A stretch of DNA of 64,000 nt from Devosia limi DSM 17137 (lineage in GTDB: Bacteria > Pseudomonadota > Alphaproteobacteria > Rhizobiales > Devosiaceae), in the NCBI RefSeq assembly GCF_900128975.1, contig NZ_FQVC01000009.1:89790-153789 (forward strand), given 5' to 3'. The notes below the pieces were generated by a model. It ran no database searches. It was not told where the DNA came from and saw only the letters and a list, made by a program, of their open reading frames with translations. The translations under genes and the position numbers were made by a program. This document shows positions 34,074 to 42,604 of this stretch, piece by piece (position 1 is the stretch's first letter; every line of letters begins with the position of its first letter).

Positions 34074-34549
34074 GACTGCACCTTCGCGAAGAGAAGCGGG
34101 TCGGTCGAAAGCTGAATGGCAATGATCCCCTTGGCTTGTCCTGTGAATCTGTCGATCTGAAAAAAATCTACGAATGACTTTCCGACATCGACGCACGTCA
34201 TCGACGATAGAAAGAACTCCCCTCTGAATGCCGATTTTTGCGCGGCTCGACCGTTGGAAAAATCCAAAAACACTGGGTCAAGGGTGACTGGATCCACCCC
34301 AGCCGGGTCCCAGCATGCATCAAAGTCACCAGGTATGGGCTTGCCGGAGACGTAGCTGCCATCGAGAAAGATCTTTGTGCATCCAGCCTCTTTCAGTTTA
34401 CTCGAAGCAAGGATAAGCCCCCCAAACAATTCACGCCGCCACGCATTCGTGGCGAATGCGGATGCCACTTCCTCCAAATTTGCCGTGTGTGCACCAGGCG
34501 GCAAAACGGACCAAGGAGAGCCATTCAAAGGTACGAGTGCTGGAATCAT
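34070..34549 (-). CDS. Nucleotidyltransferase-like protein (DUF6932-like)
   Basis: This 159-aa protein has the minimal nucleotidyltransferase signature: FLDGSYVSGKPIPGDFDACWD, that is GS at 64-65 and D-x-D at 75-77. It lacks a recognisable second domain. Small MNT-like enzymes of this kind AMPylate or otherwise modify a partner and often act as antitoxins. It is first in the operon with the ImmA-type peptidase gene, with which it overlaps by 4 bases. ATG 34549 was chosen because the family-like sequence (MIPALVPLNGSPW) begins there. Confidence 0.65.
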   Translation of the reverse strand: MIPALVPLNGSPWSVLPPGAHTANLEEVASAFATNAWRRELFGGLILASSKLKEAGCTKIFLDGSYVSGKPIPGDFDACWDPAGVDPVTLDPVFLDFSNGRAAQKSAFRGEFFLSSMTCVDVGKSFVDFFQIDRFTGQAKGIIAIQLSTDPLLFAKVQS

Positions 34550-34942
34550 GGTTACAACAATACTGTTGTATTTGGTTGGCGGCAAGATCAATTATGACCC
34601 GAGAATTTTTCCGGAGCGGCGATGCGCCAGATCGCTTTCGTCAAAGCTCCGGCTGCGACTGTTGGCAGTCTCGGTGCATTTGGCTCAATAGTCGGACAGT
34701 GGGCACGGTTACTGTGTTGTCAAGCAGGTCCAGCGGCCGCTAAGTTCGGCAAGAAACTAGGGGATTGGCTAGGCCAGTTCGGGGCATGTACGAAGTTGTC
34801 AGTGGAGCTAGCGCCCAGAAGACATGCTTGGCACGCCGTAGCCCAATGGCCGCATGATCTAGTAGTGCCCCAACCCGCCAGCCGACGGCCTTTCGTAACT
34901 GGCGGGGTTCCCTGGCATTCCCGATAGCTACTCCAGGTCAAT
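34550..34942. other. 393-bp gap with hairpin near 34868-34912
   Basis: No gene is supported. The upstream end must hold the promoter of the minus-strand defence operon. Near 34868-34912, AACCCGCCAG and CTGGCGGGGTT form a strong stem around about 20 bases, a plausible terminator or element end. Forward frames here are low-information. Confidence 0.4.
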
Positions 34943-35077
34943 GACCAGTTGGCAGGCTCGCGCGCCGGGGGACTGCGCGCACGCACCATCGAGGTGTTCG
35001 ATCAGCGTGGCATCGCCGACCGGTTGTTGCCCAACGGCAGAACGCACAGATGCAGCGAGTATTGGTACGAGGCATAG
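34943..35077 (+). pseudogene. FAD-dependent monooxygenase fragment
   Basis: About 44 codons read DQLAGSRAGGLRARTIEVF, then DQRGIADRLLPNG. This is the conserved stretch just after the FAD-binding Rossmann motif in class A flavin monooxygenases (aromatic hydroxylase type). The frame ends in TAG at 35075, and the GxGxxG motif and the rest of the enzyme are missing. Both ends are cut, so it is a remnant stranded between the defence operon and the integrase gene. Confidence 0.6.
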
Positions 35078-35095
35078 TCCGCGTAGGGCAGGGAC

Positions 35096-36151
35096 CTACA
35101 GCCCGGCCGCCTTGGTCAGATTGATGCGAAACCGATCGCGCCGCCGTTGATAGCGCCGGGTCATCTCGGCCGAGGCGTGGCCGAGCTGCTTTTGCACATA
35201 GCGCTCATCCACCTCGGCGCTACTGGCCAGACCGGCGCGTAGCGAGTGGCCGGCAAACTGCAGCGCCCGTTCGGCCTCCGGCAGCTCCCCACGCAGCCCG
35301 GCGGCCAGCGCCGTGCGCTTGACCAGATTGGCGACGTGTTTGTCCGAGAGCCGCTCGACATCGACGGTCTTGTTGTCCTTGAGGATTGGCCGGAAGATGG
35401 GCCCGCGCTCGATCTTGCCAAATTTCAGCCAGGCCTCGAGCGCCGCCACCGGACACGTGCGCTCCGCTGAGCCGCGGGCGATTTCCACTTCGCGCCAGCC
35501 GGTTTTGCCGCGTAGCGTCAGCAGCACCCCGCCGGGCTCGATGGCAATCCAGCCACAACCCTCAACTTCAATGTCAGCACGGCTTACATTGAGCCCAACG
35601 ATTTCCGAACGCCGCAAGCCGCCGGCAAAGCCCAGCAACAGTATGGCGCGATCGCGCAGCCCGCGCAGGTCGTGGCCCAGGCTCTCCACCATGGCGACGA
35701 TGTCGTCGGGCAGAATGGCTTCCTTCTGCACCGGTGGTTTGCCGTGTTTCCGGCGGATGCCGGCCAGCACGCTGGCGATGTGGCGATCGCTGCGATCGAG
35801 GACAAAGCCGCGCTGGCGAAAATTCCACATCAGCCCGGACAGCTTGCGCTCGATAGTCGCCACAGCGAGCGCCCGGGCGCCCTTGGCCTCAGGCGCAGCA
35901 CAATCGGTGATATAGAGTCCCAACACCTGTGGGGTCGGGGGCAGGGGCTCGAGGCCACGCCGGCGGCACCAGCCGGTAAAATGCCGCCAGTCCTGGGCGT
36001 AGGCGGTCTGGGTATTGGCCGCGCTGGCGTGTTTGGCAAACTCTTTAGCCGCGTCCGCCAGGCGGCCGAGATGCGCCGGCGGCGCCGCCGTGTCTGGAAC
36101 CACCGGCAACTGAGGGGCAAACGTGGCGTTTGTCGGAGTATCGGAATTCAT
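35096..36151 (-). CDS. Tyrosine recombinase (integrase)
   Basis: This 351-aa recombinase has an N-terminal SAM-like core-binding domain (about residues 30-115, NTQTAYAQDWRHFTGWCRRRGL). The C-terminal catalytic domain has Arg in GGLRRSEIVGL, Lys in RGKTGWREVEI, H-x-x-R in GHSLRAGLASS, His in QLGHASAEMTRRYQ and the Tyr in that last segment. All catalytic residues are present. It may resolve plasmid multimers or move a cassette. Direct repeats containing TGAGAC overlap its start and continue upstream. It diverges from the DUF1403/scpB pair. Confidence 0.92.
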   Translation of the reverse strand: MNSDTPTNATFAPQLPVVPDTAAPPAHLGRLADAAKEFAKHASAANTQTAYAQDWRHFTGWCRRRGLEPLPPTPQVLGLYITDCAAPEAKGARALAVATIERKLSGLMWNFRQRGFVLDRSDRHIASVLAGIRRKHGKPPVQKEAILPDDIVAMVESLGHDLRGLRDRAILLLGFAGGLRRSEIVGLNVSRADIEVEGCGWIAIEPGGVLLTLRGKTGWREVEIARGSAERTCPVAALEAWLKFGKIERGPIFRPILKDNKTVDVERLSDKHVANLVKRTALAAGLRGELPEAERALQFAGHSLRAGLASSAEVDERYVQKQLGHASAEMTRRYQRRRDRFRINLTKAAGL

Positions 36152-36256
36152 GAGACTCTAGGTTGTTTGTTTTCAATGGCTTACGTGATTCACAATTGTG
36201 AGACTGAATCGGAATTAGTGAGACCGAGACACGATCCGGAGCGGAAATCATGAGAC
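36141..36256 (+). repeat. Direct repeats with TGAGAC core (iteron/operator-like)
   Basis: TCGGAATTNNTGAGAC occurs at 36141-36156 and 36209-36224, and a close variant (GCGGAAATCATGAGAC) at 36241-36256. Another TGAGACT lies at 36199, and inverted copies (AGTCTCA) at 36360 and 36400. Six copies of a 6-mer in 270 bp is far above chance. They lie in the divergent promoter region of the integrase and DUF1403 genes. Confidence 0.6.
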
Positions 36257-36588
36257 TACCCCACATTCACCTTGCAGCCGCGCGGTTCACGGTGCGGGAT
36301 AAGAACCACCGATCGATCAATATCTTAACCACCGACGAACGGATGGATGCGGCGCTACCAGTCTCAAATCTCCGACTCGGAACCGTCCTCTCGCGGGCGA
36401 GTCTCACGAATACCGGTCTGCTGACAGCCTGTCCGCTGATGAAGAACGAGTGACATGGACCATGAACTGAGCTGTAGCACACTGGTTCCGATAATTGAAC
36501 ATTATCAGTCGTTATTGTGTGCCGACAAGCAGGGCGGATAATGGGTAATATGGTGGTATGAAGCGCCGCCCCGTGGTATCCTGCCGAC
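36257..36588 (+). other. Intergenic region before the DUF1403 gene
   Basis: This is 332 bp without a supported gene. It holds two inverted TGAGAC-type sites, a nested inverted repeat (GCACAC 36477 with GTGTGC 36517 outside; GATAAT 36490 with ATTATC 36501 inside) and probably the promoter of the DUF1403-scpB operon. Confidence 0.5.
36477..36522. repeat. Nested inverted repeat (possible recombination or operator site)
   Basis: The outer arms GCACAC/GTGTGC enclose the inner arms GATAAT-TGAAC-ATTATC, with gaps of 7 and 10 bp. Symmetric half-sites with a short AT-rich centre resemble recombinase or repressor sites. It lies about 330 bp upstream of the integrase start. Confidence 0.45.
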
Positions 36589-37545
36589 ATGAACTCGCGC
36601 GCTGATTTGCTGGTTATCGATCCTCCGCCTGTGCCCAAAGTGCCGGCTTGGGCGCGAGCGCGTGGTGTGGTTTTGCACGATGCCGATGCGGCATACGCGG
36701 CTGGTTCGGCCTTGAATTCCTTGGACAATCTAGTGCGTCAGGATTTTTCCTGGGCCGGCGCCTGGCGGCAGCGTCTGGCGCTGCGGAACGCTGCCGCGGC
36801 GGTAAATCTGAGCGGCCGACGCGAGGACGAATCCGCGCTGCGCGACACCCATTTTCTGCGCGACCCCGGCGCCGATCCTGGCCCGTCCGGTCACCTGTTG
36901 ATGGCTTGGCGCCGAATGGCCAGTCGCACGACCAGGTGTGACGAGGAAATGGTGCGACCGGTCGCCGAACAGCATTTTGCTCTGCATTGGGATGACAGTC
37001 TCACCGAGGTGCTGGCCAATGGGGCAGACATGATGGTGTCGTCACGGCCGGCGCCGGTGCTGGCGGCCGAGATTGCCGCCGCTGTCTATCGGGCCCGGCC
37101 CGATGCCGAACTTTTGGGTATCTGGCTTGCCGACATGCTGCTCGCCCAGAAATTCAGATGGCCGGTGCCCGTTCCGCTGCTGATGGGCCAGGTGTCCTCG
37201 CTGGCCTTCAAATCGGGCGAGCACCGCAAGCGCATCCGGCCGGGAGGCGAAGGGTGGGGCAGGGCGGTGCTTTTGGCCTACGCGACCGCCGCAGCGGAGG
37301 CTTGTGATCTCGGTATAGAGCTGGCACAGCGCGCGGCAACACTGACTGCGGTGGTGCCGAAGTTGCGCGCCAAGGGGTCTGGCGACGTCATCAAGCTGCT
37401 GCTGTCCGATGACGCGGTGCCGGGCTCCTGGTCGAGCCCAAAGCTGTCGGCGCGCGGGACGCGGCGCCTATTCGATCGCTTGGGGGAGTTAAGGGCGGTA
37501 CGCGAGCTCAGCGGCCGGTCGACGTTTCGGCTTTACGGCTTGTGA
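36589..37545 (+). CDS. DUF1403-family protein
   Basis: This 318-aa mostly alpha-helical protein begins MNSRADLLVIDPPPVPKVPAWARARGVVLHDADAAYAAG and matches DUF1403, a family found almost only on alphaproteobacterial plasmids and genomic islands. The conserved elements are the helical run LDNLVRQDFSWAGAWRQRLALRNAAAA and the C-terminal SWSSPKLSARGTRRLFDRL. Function is unknown. It is followed after 14 bases by an scpB-like gene, and the pair is typically found with a tyrosine recombinase, as here. Confidence 0.82.
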   Translation: MNSRADLLVIDPPPVPKVPAWARARGVVLHDADAAYAAGSALNSLDNLVRQDFSWAGAWRQRLALRNAAAAVNLSGRREDESALRDTHFLRDPGADPGPSGHLLMAWRRMASRTTRCDEEMVRPVAEQHFALHWDDSLTEVLANGADMMVSSRPAPVLAAEIAAAVYRARPDAELLGIWLADMLLAQKFRWPVPVPLLMGQVSSLAFKSGEHRKRIRPGGEGWGRAVLLAYATAAAEACDLGIELAQRAATLTAVVPKLRAKGSGDVIKLLLSDDAVPGSWSSPKLSARGTRRLFDRLGELRAVRELSGRSTFRLYGL

Positions 37546-37559
37546 GGCAGGGCAAAACA

Positions 37560-38240
37560 ATGGCCAGGCGCAAACGGACAGATGCCGAACCCCCGATCTT
37601 CGATGCCGAACTGGCCGATATGCCGACTGACCTGCGCTGGCGCGAGTGGATGAACCGCATCGAGGCCGTGCTGTTCGCGGCGCCAAAGCCGGTGGAGCGT
37701 GAGGTCCTGGCGCGCGTGATCGGCCGCGACGCCAGCATCGACCTGCTGATCGACGACATCCGCGAAGCGCTGCGGGGCAAACCCTATGACGTGGTCGGTG
37801 TTGCTGGGGGCTGGGCGTTCCGCACCCGAACTGCCTATGCTGACGCGATTGCCGCGTCTGCTGCGGTGCCGGACCGTGGGGTTGATCTAACCCAGAACGA
37901 GGCCATGGTGCTGGTGTCGATTGCCTATCATCAGCCGGTGACGCGGGCAGGGGTGTCCGAGATCCTGGGTCGGGAGGTGTCGCGCGACGTCATCGGGGCG
38001 CTGCGAGACAAGAACATGATCACCGCCGGGCCGCGTAGTCCGACGGCGGGGGCACCGTTCACCTATGTGACGACCAAGGTGTTTTTGGAGCATTTCGGGC
38101 TCGACACGTTGCGTGATTTGCCAGGGCTCGAGGAGCTTGAGGATGCAGGATTACTGAAAGCCGCCGGGTCCACTACGATGACCCTCCCAATCGCACATGA
38201 TGAGCTGGAGAATGTTGAGCTACGCGATCGAGATGTGTGA
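37560..38240 (+). CDS. ScpB-like segregation protein
   Basis: This 226-aa protein is related to ScpB, the winged-helix kleisin partner of SMC. The N-terminal wing has WMNRIEAVLFAAPKPVEREVLARVIG; the second wing has NEAMVLVSIAYHQPVTRAGVSEILGREVSRDVIGALRDKNMI. Plasmid ScpB copies lack a cognate smc or scpA nearby, as here. It may aid plasmid segregation or act as a DNA-binding regulator. GAGGCAGGGC before ATG 37560 defines the start. Confidence 0.85.
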   Translation: MARRKRTDAEPPIFDAELADMPTDLRWREWMNRIEAVLFAAPKPVEREVLARVIGRDASIDLLIDDIREALRGKPYDVVGVAGGWAFRTRTAYADAIAASAAVPDRGVDLTQNEAMVLVSIAYHQPVTRAGVSEILGREVSRDVIGALRDKNMITAGPRSPTAGAPFTYVTTKVFLEHFGLDTLRDLPGLEELEDAGLLKAAGSTTMTLPIAHDELENVELRDRDV

Positions 38241-38250
38241 GGATCGGTCA

Positions 38251-39351
38251 CTAGTCGTCTGAATATCGACCGGCGTTTCCTTCGCAGAACTCGCAACCGA
38301 CGAGTGAACTATGCTCAGGCACACCACCAAGTTGGCCCTCAGAGCAATATCCGCAAATCCCATAAGTATCGTCCACCGCAAAGCATTCCGAGCACACATA
38401 GCGATCATGGTGCTCGATCACAGTGTGGTAGCCGCCGCAATGGGGGCAATTGATTGGAACATGGTCGAAGTAGTTGTCTTTTGTGATGGCGTCGCCGGTG
38501 TCGAGAGCGGCCGCAACCTCGTCCTTCGACAGAGCCTCGTTGCAGGTAGGACATTCGGAGGGCGGCCCGTCATAAGAAGTGAACCGGATAGGAGCACCGC
38601 AGTCCTCATTGGGGCAATCTATGGCAATCTCGGAACCTCGGAAGAAGCGGCACACCACGCAGTTCGCTTCGGCGACGGCATCGATATGATCCTCAACCTT
38701 CACTGATTCAAATCGGCAACTCGGGCAGTGGATGACGCGACCGCCGGCATCGCGATGGCTTTGCAGCTCTGCGGCTTTAGCAGCGAAGGCCGTTTCAAGA
38801 TATGTTCTGTGTCCCTCCATCCGCACGCTGATCTGCCAGATGTCTGTCTGAAAATCTTCGAACTCCGGCCATTCGGCGAGAAGGGTTCTTAGAGCCAACC
38901 AGCCCGCGCATTGCTCTTCGGCTATCCTTTGAACACCGTTCGGACCGTCCGTATCGTTTTCCCCGGCATGGGCGAAATGGACCATCTTGTTGCGATGGGT
39001 CGCGATCAGACCGAAGATCTCGCGGGACGACTGTGGAATGGTTACCAGCGCAATCCGTCGGAGCCGTTCCATCGTCTGCTCAGGCGTCACGGTTTTGGCG
39101 TCACCCCTGAAAAAGGCTGCTTTGTCCGCCTGGTCCGGCTTATCGAGGAGCAACGACCAGTGTTCGCGCATCAACCGCGCCTTGAGGAACAGCTCGATGG
39201 CTATGGCGAAATGAACGGTCGAGAATTTTGCTGACTCTGCGAATTCGTCGATCGCGCGTGTAAGGAATTCGAAGGCGCTCTTGGAGAGGGCCTCGAACAG
39301 CTCATCTTCCGAAAGGAAAGCTGCGCCAGCGGATGCCTTTGAATTTGTCAT
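38251..39351 (-). CDS. HEPN-like domain fused to a zinc-ribbon array
   Basis: This 366-aa protein has an all-helical N-terminal half with HFAIAIELFLKARLMREHW and THRNKMVHFAH, which contains the R-N-x3-H motif of HEPN ribonucleases (Arg120-His125). The C-terminal half has eight CxxC-type knuckles (IHCPSC, NCVVC, DCPNEDC, ECPTC, NCPHC, VCSEC, ICGYC, GCEFC), so up to four zinc ribbons. I know no named family for this combination. A role as an RNA-cleaving defence effector with zinc-ribbon recognition is an inference. ATG 39351 was taken as the start; it diverges from the GIY-YIG gene by about 130 bp. Confidence 0.7.
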   Translation of the reverse strand: MTNSKASAGAAFLSEDELFEALSKSAFEFLTRAIDEFAESAKFSTVHFAIAIELFLKARLMREHWSLLLDKPDQADKAAFFRGDAKTVTPEQTMERLRRIALVTIPQSSREIFGLIATHRNKMVHFAHAGENDTDGPNGVQRIAEEQCAGWLALRTLLAEWPEFEDFQTDIWQISVRMEGHRTYLETAFAAKAAELQSHRDAGGRVIHCPSCRFESVKVEDHIDAVAEANCVVCRFFRGSEIAIDCPNEDCGAPIRFTSYDGPPSECPTCNEALSKDEVAAALDTGDAITKDNYFDHVPINCPHCGGYHTVIEHHDRYVCSECFAVDDTYGICGYCSEGQLGGVPEHSSLVGCEFCEGNAGRYSDD

Positions 39352-39479
39352 TCCATTCTCGTCGAAAGAGGTAAGTCCCCGTAGTGTATCTGCCGGTTCC
39401 GGCACAAGCGGGAGAGCCCTTATTGATTACTTCGAGCCAGCACAGGATATTGTGATGGCAGCGCCACCAGGTGGTTATG

Positions 39480-39995
39480 ATGGTCGTCTATTTTGTTACT
39501 GAGCTCGACAACAGCCTAGCGGGCAAATTCCATGTGAAGATCGGCCGCTCACGTGCACTTGAGCGCCGGATTTCCAATCTGCAGACCGGGAACCGCCGCA
39601 AGGTCGCCCTGATGGGACAAATTCGAACCGCCTCGGTTTCCGAAGATCGCGCCATCGAACAACGACTCCACTCCGTGTTTGAGCATAAACTCGACACAGG
39701 AGAATGGTTTTCGTTGTCGCCTGACGACGTCGTCTCGGCGCTCAAACTTTTTTCCTCAACCGCCTTCATCGCGGTCGGAAACGACGCCTTCGAGATCATC
39801 TCCTACGACAGGGATGCGATCCCTGAATTTGCCAGCCCATGGCTGTGGGGCGACTTCGACTGCTATGAATTCTGCCCTAGCTGCGGTTGGGCTTGCGGCT
39901 GGACCTACAGTGAGAATCACGGCGGCGACGTGTGCCTCGAGTGTGGCGCTTCCGAGCGCGACTACGACGCTGCTGAACCGGATCTGCGAGACTAG
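39480..39995 (+). CDS. GIY-YIG-like nuclease with C-terminal zinc ribbon
   Basis: This 171-aa protein has an N-terminal Mug113/T5orf172-type GIY-YIG domain. VVYFVTELDNSLAGKFHVKIGRS forms the paired strands, the helix LERRISNLQTGNRRK follows, and HSVFEHKLDTGEWFSL holds the conserved His and Glu-Trp-Phe. The C-terminus carries CPSC and CLEC pairs, a zinc ribbon. It diverges from the HEPN/zinc-ribbon gene, and its last 4 bases overlap the convergent ietS stop. The start at 39480 follows AGGTGG. Confidence 0.72.
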   Translation: MVVYFVTELDNSLAGKFHVKIGRSRALERRISNLQTGNRRKVALMGQIRTASVSEDRAIEQRLHSVFEHKLDTGEWFSLSPDDVVSALKLFSSTAFIAVGNDAFEIISYDRDAIPEFASPWLWGDFDCYEFCPSCGWACGWTYSENHGGDVCLECGASERDYDAAEPDLRD

Positions 39996-42589
39996 GGCGC
40001 GGCTTCTACACCCACTCCTTGCGCTGCCACGTACGCCTCAAGCTCCGTGGCAATCTCAGAATACAGATCGACCTCTTGCCCCTCGGCCGTGATAGAGATC
40101 GTCAAAGCATACCGGGCTTTGTCCTTCATCCGCTTCTGGCCGGTGTGAGACTTCCACCAGCCAGTTACTGGAAAGACGGCGATGTGATCGTGGCTGGCTA
40201 GGTCGACCGCATACCCCCTCCAGAGGTCGCAATGCAGGGAGCCCGCTTGCATAGCCTTGGGTCCCAAGAGCCAGTGGCTTGCCTCTGGCACCTGCTTTTC
40301 CTGGTCTTGACCTGCGTCCTGGTTGAGATGCTCTCCGACTTGCGCCGGCTCCTCCGGACGGCTCAATCGCGTGCGGAATTCCTCGTCGGTTTCCAAGCGT
40401 TTCTTGAGCTCGAAACGAAGACCGAATGATCGATATGTATCGGGCCGCGTCGAGGCCCGCCCGGACAGATTAGGCTCCACGAAGTATGAGAGTGTCACCT
40501 TCATGACCACGATGGAGTTCTCTAGAGCCTGCAGAGCAGCGCGAGGCCAAGGCAGGTCGTAGAAGTGCATTTCGTTGAATACTGACGTTCCGCCCTGTCC
40601 GATAGCGAATGGCTGAATCTCCGCTTGCGCAAGGAGGAACGCGTCATTCCGCGCCGACGCTATTGCGCGCGATATGTTTGGCACGCCAAAGCCTACGTCA
40701 CGGAGCAGCCGCTGCTTTTCCCCCTTATTTCCCGTCTTCCAGTGGGCACCTCTTCCAATCAGTTTCTTTCGTATGGGCGTTGGCCACTCAGCCGATTGCA
40801 CCACAAGTGCTCGGTAGGTCTCCGGCCAAAGATCGGGCAGGGCGGCTTTGAGGCGGCCGACAAAGTTGCCGGCCATGCCAGTGGCAGCGCTCGTCGCCCA
40901 AAACGGAACCAGGGGCTCGCCAGCCACGTCCGAACCCGTCCCCAGTAGCGACACGGAAGGATGCCAGTCACAATAGCCAGCCTGGTCGATCATCATGTTC
41001 CCGGCTTCGAACAAGACCTCAGGTTTGATGGGCGTCAGATCTCCCAGCATGTTCTGTGAGCCGGTGCTGAACGGGCTCTTGTCGTTGGCCGCAGCCAAAG
41101 GCGCTAAGTTGGCCACGAGTTCAGACTTCGAGGTAAAGCCGCCAATTGTGAGCGCGTTCCAGCTTTGGGCGGGATCCTCGATCGTATGATGCTGTTCAAC
41201 CACGTCGCGCTGCCCCCCAATGACATTGCCACTCGCGACCATGAGCAGGCGTTTCGGGTGGTCTTTGGCTAAGATATCCTTGTCGTGTTCTCCCAGCATC
41301 GAGCCTGAACTGATTTGATCGAGGGCCCCACTCCAGGACGATGGCGCATCGGGCGCAAAAAGGCTGGTGGACGACGCTACGCAGAAACTCCGCGACACGT
41401 TGGGCCGCTCTATTTCCACGATGGAGATCGCTGACTGCGTTACGACACCGTACGCAGATGGGCGGTTCGGCGGGAACCCATGGGGTGGAAGAAACTTCAC
41501 TGACTCGACGTGATGGGTAAGAGCGACCGGCTGATTGTCGTTCATGCGCCAGAACAGGTCGCCGTGCAGCACCATGCCGGCCATTGGGGTGCCGTGACCG
41601 CCATGATGATGGTGATCGTCGGTCCCCCATTGATCATCCACCGACCACGCCCCTGCGATACCCGGCGCGATGAGTGGATGTGCGGCAGCTACGCCAGAAT
41701 CGATCACGCAAACGGCAGGAGCACCCTCTGGCGGGGCAAGAATCCTACCTGCTAAATCCGTGACCCAGTCATGCTGCCCCAAACCGGCGCCATCGAGTTC
41801 GAGGAAAGGCTCGATGCTGCCTTCCGCTCTGCGTACCTCCCACACTGCTCCGAGAGCACGAGCGAGAAAGGCCGCCAATGGTGCTGCTGCGGCATGTACG
41901 AACAGAACCTCGGCATCAGGAAAAGAAAGTCGTTCTGTGTGAACGTCAAAACCGGCGGCCGTGGCCGCAGCACTCACAGCGTTTGTCCTGGCACCTGGTT
42001 TTTGCTCGGCTGGTTCCCGGACCCAAAGTTCCCACCACCGGTTTTCAGGCGCGTCAAAATCGACATCGCCGGAGAACAGGGCGCGCGCTTGCGCCGCACG
42101 AATAACTTCGATCGGTTCGAACTTCGGAACGTCAGGTCGCTTTCGGTTGCCGATGTTCTCAGCGCCATAGGCATTGAGCCGGGCGACAAGATAATTTCGG
42201 GCATCATCGGGGATGAACAGAACCGCCTTCTCCGTCCGATCCTCCTGACGCTCCGATCGAAGAACCACTATTTCCTGTGTCGGATAGTCCAGCGCCGGAG
42301 TTTTGTTCGCCCCCTGCCTCTCGCTGGTTGGCACCATAGTCTCGATCTCGACGATCGTTCCTCGCTTCTGATCCGCGATCGTCAGGCGAGTGTCGTCTGC
42401 CGCGGCCGGCACAGCGCCAAGCGCCGCCGCCAGCTGCTGAGTGAGCGACTGCGCATGTGCATGATAGTCGTCTCGGCGAGGCTTGCGGTCTTGCGGTCGA
42501 TTGGGGAATTCGTATTGCGCTTCGACACGAACTGGATCGAACCGGATATGCGCTAAGTCATGCGCTGAAAAATCGTCGCCACCCGCCAT
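39992..42589 (-). CDS. ietS: IetS, subtilisin-like (S8) serine protease
   Basis: This 865-aa protein has a central S8 domain: Asp in VCVIDSGVAAAHPLI (about 297), His in GGHGTPMAGM (about 332), the oxyanion Asn in MVASGNVIGG (about 455) and Ser in WATSAATGMAGN (about 567). Long non-protease N- and C-terminal regions surround it; there is no signal peptide, so it acts inside the cell. The partner is the AAA ATPase gene 15 bases upstream. This pair matches IetA/IetS, known from Ti plasmids as an incompatibility-linked toxin-antitoxin and later reported as anti-phage. GAGGGATTG precedes ATG 42589. Confidence 0.82.
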   Translation of the reverse strand: MAGGDDFSAHDLAHIRFDPVRVEAQYEFPNRPQDRKPRRDDYHAHAQSLTQQLAAALGAVPAAADDTRLTIADQKRGTIVEIETMVPTSERQGANKTPALDYPTQEIVVLRSERQEDRTEKAVLFIPDDARNYLVARLNAYGAENIGNRKRPDVPKFEPIEVIRAAQARALFSGDVDFDAPENRWWELWVREPAEQKPGARTNAVSAAATAAGFDVHTERLSFPDAEVLFVHAAAAPLAAFLARALGAVWEVRRAEGSIEPFLELDGAGLGQHDWVTDLAGRILAPPEGAPAVCVIDSGVAAAHPLIAPGIAGAWSVDDQWGTDDHHHHGGHGTPMAGMVLHGDLFWRMNDNQPVALTHHVESVKFLPPHGFPPNRPSAYGVVTQSAISIVEIERPNVSRSFCVASSTSLFAPDAPSSWSGALDQISSGSMLGEHDKDILAKDHPKRLLMVASGNVIGGQRDVVEQHHTIEDPAQSWNALTIGGFTSKSELVANLAPLAAANDKSPFSTGSQNMLGDLTPIKPEVLFEAGNMMIDQAGYCDWHPSVSLLGTGSDVAGEPLVPFWATSAATGMAGNFVGRLKAALPDLWPETYRALVVQSAEWPTPIRKKLIGRGAHWKTGNKGEKQRLLRDVGFGVPNISRAIASARNDAFLLAQAEIQPFAIGQGGTSVFNEMHFYDLPWPRAALQALENSIVVMKVTLSYFVEPNLSGRASTRPDTYRSFGLRFELKKRLETDEEFRTRLSRPEEPAQVGEHLNQDAGQDQEKQVPEASHWLLGPKAMQAGSLHCDLWRGYAVDLASHDHIAVFPVTGWWKSHTGQKRMKDKARYALTISITAEGQEVDLYSEIATELEAYVAAQGVGVEAAP

Positions 42590-42604
42590 CAATCCCTCAA
42601 ATCA

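Noticed and set aside
34622..34927. Forward frame in the gap before the integrase
   Set aside because: No ribosome site; no recognisable pattern and its end runs through a strong hairpin.
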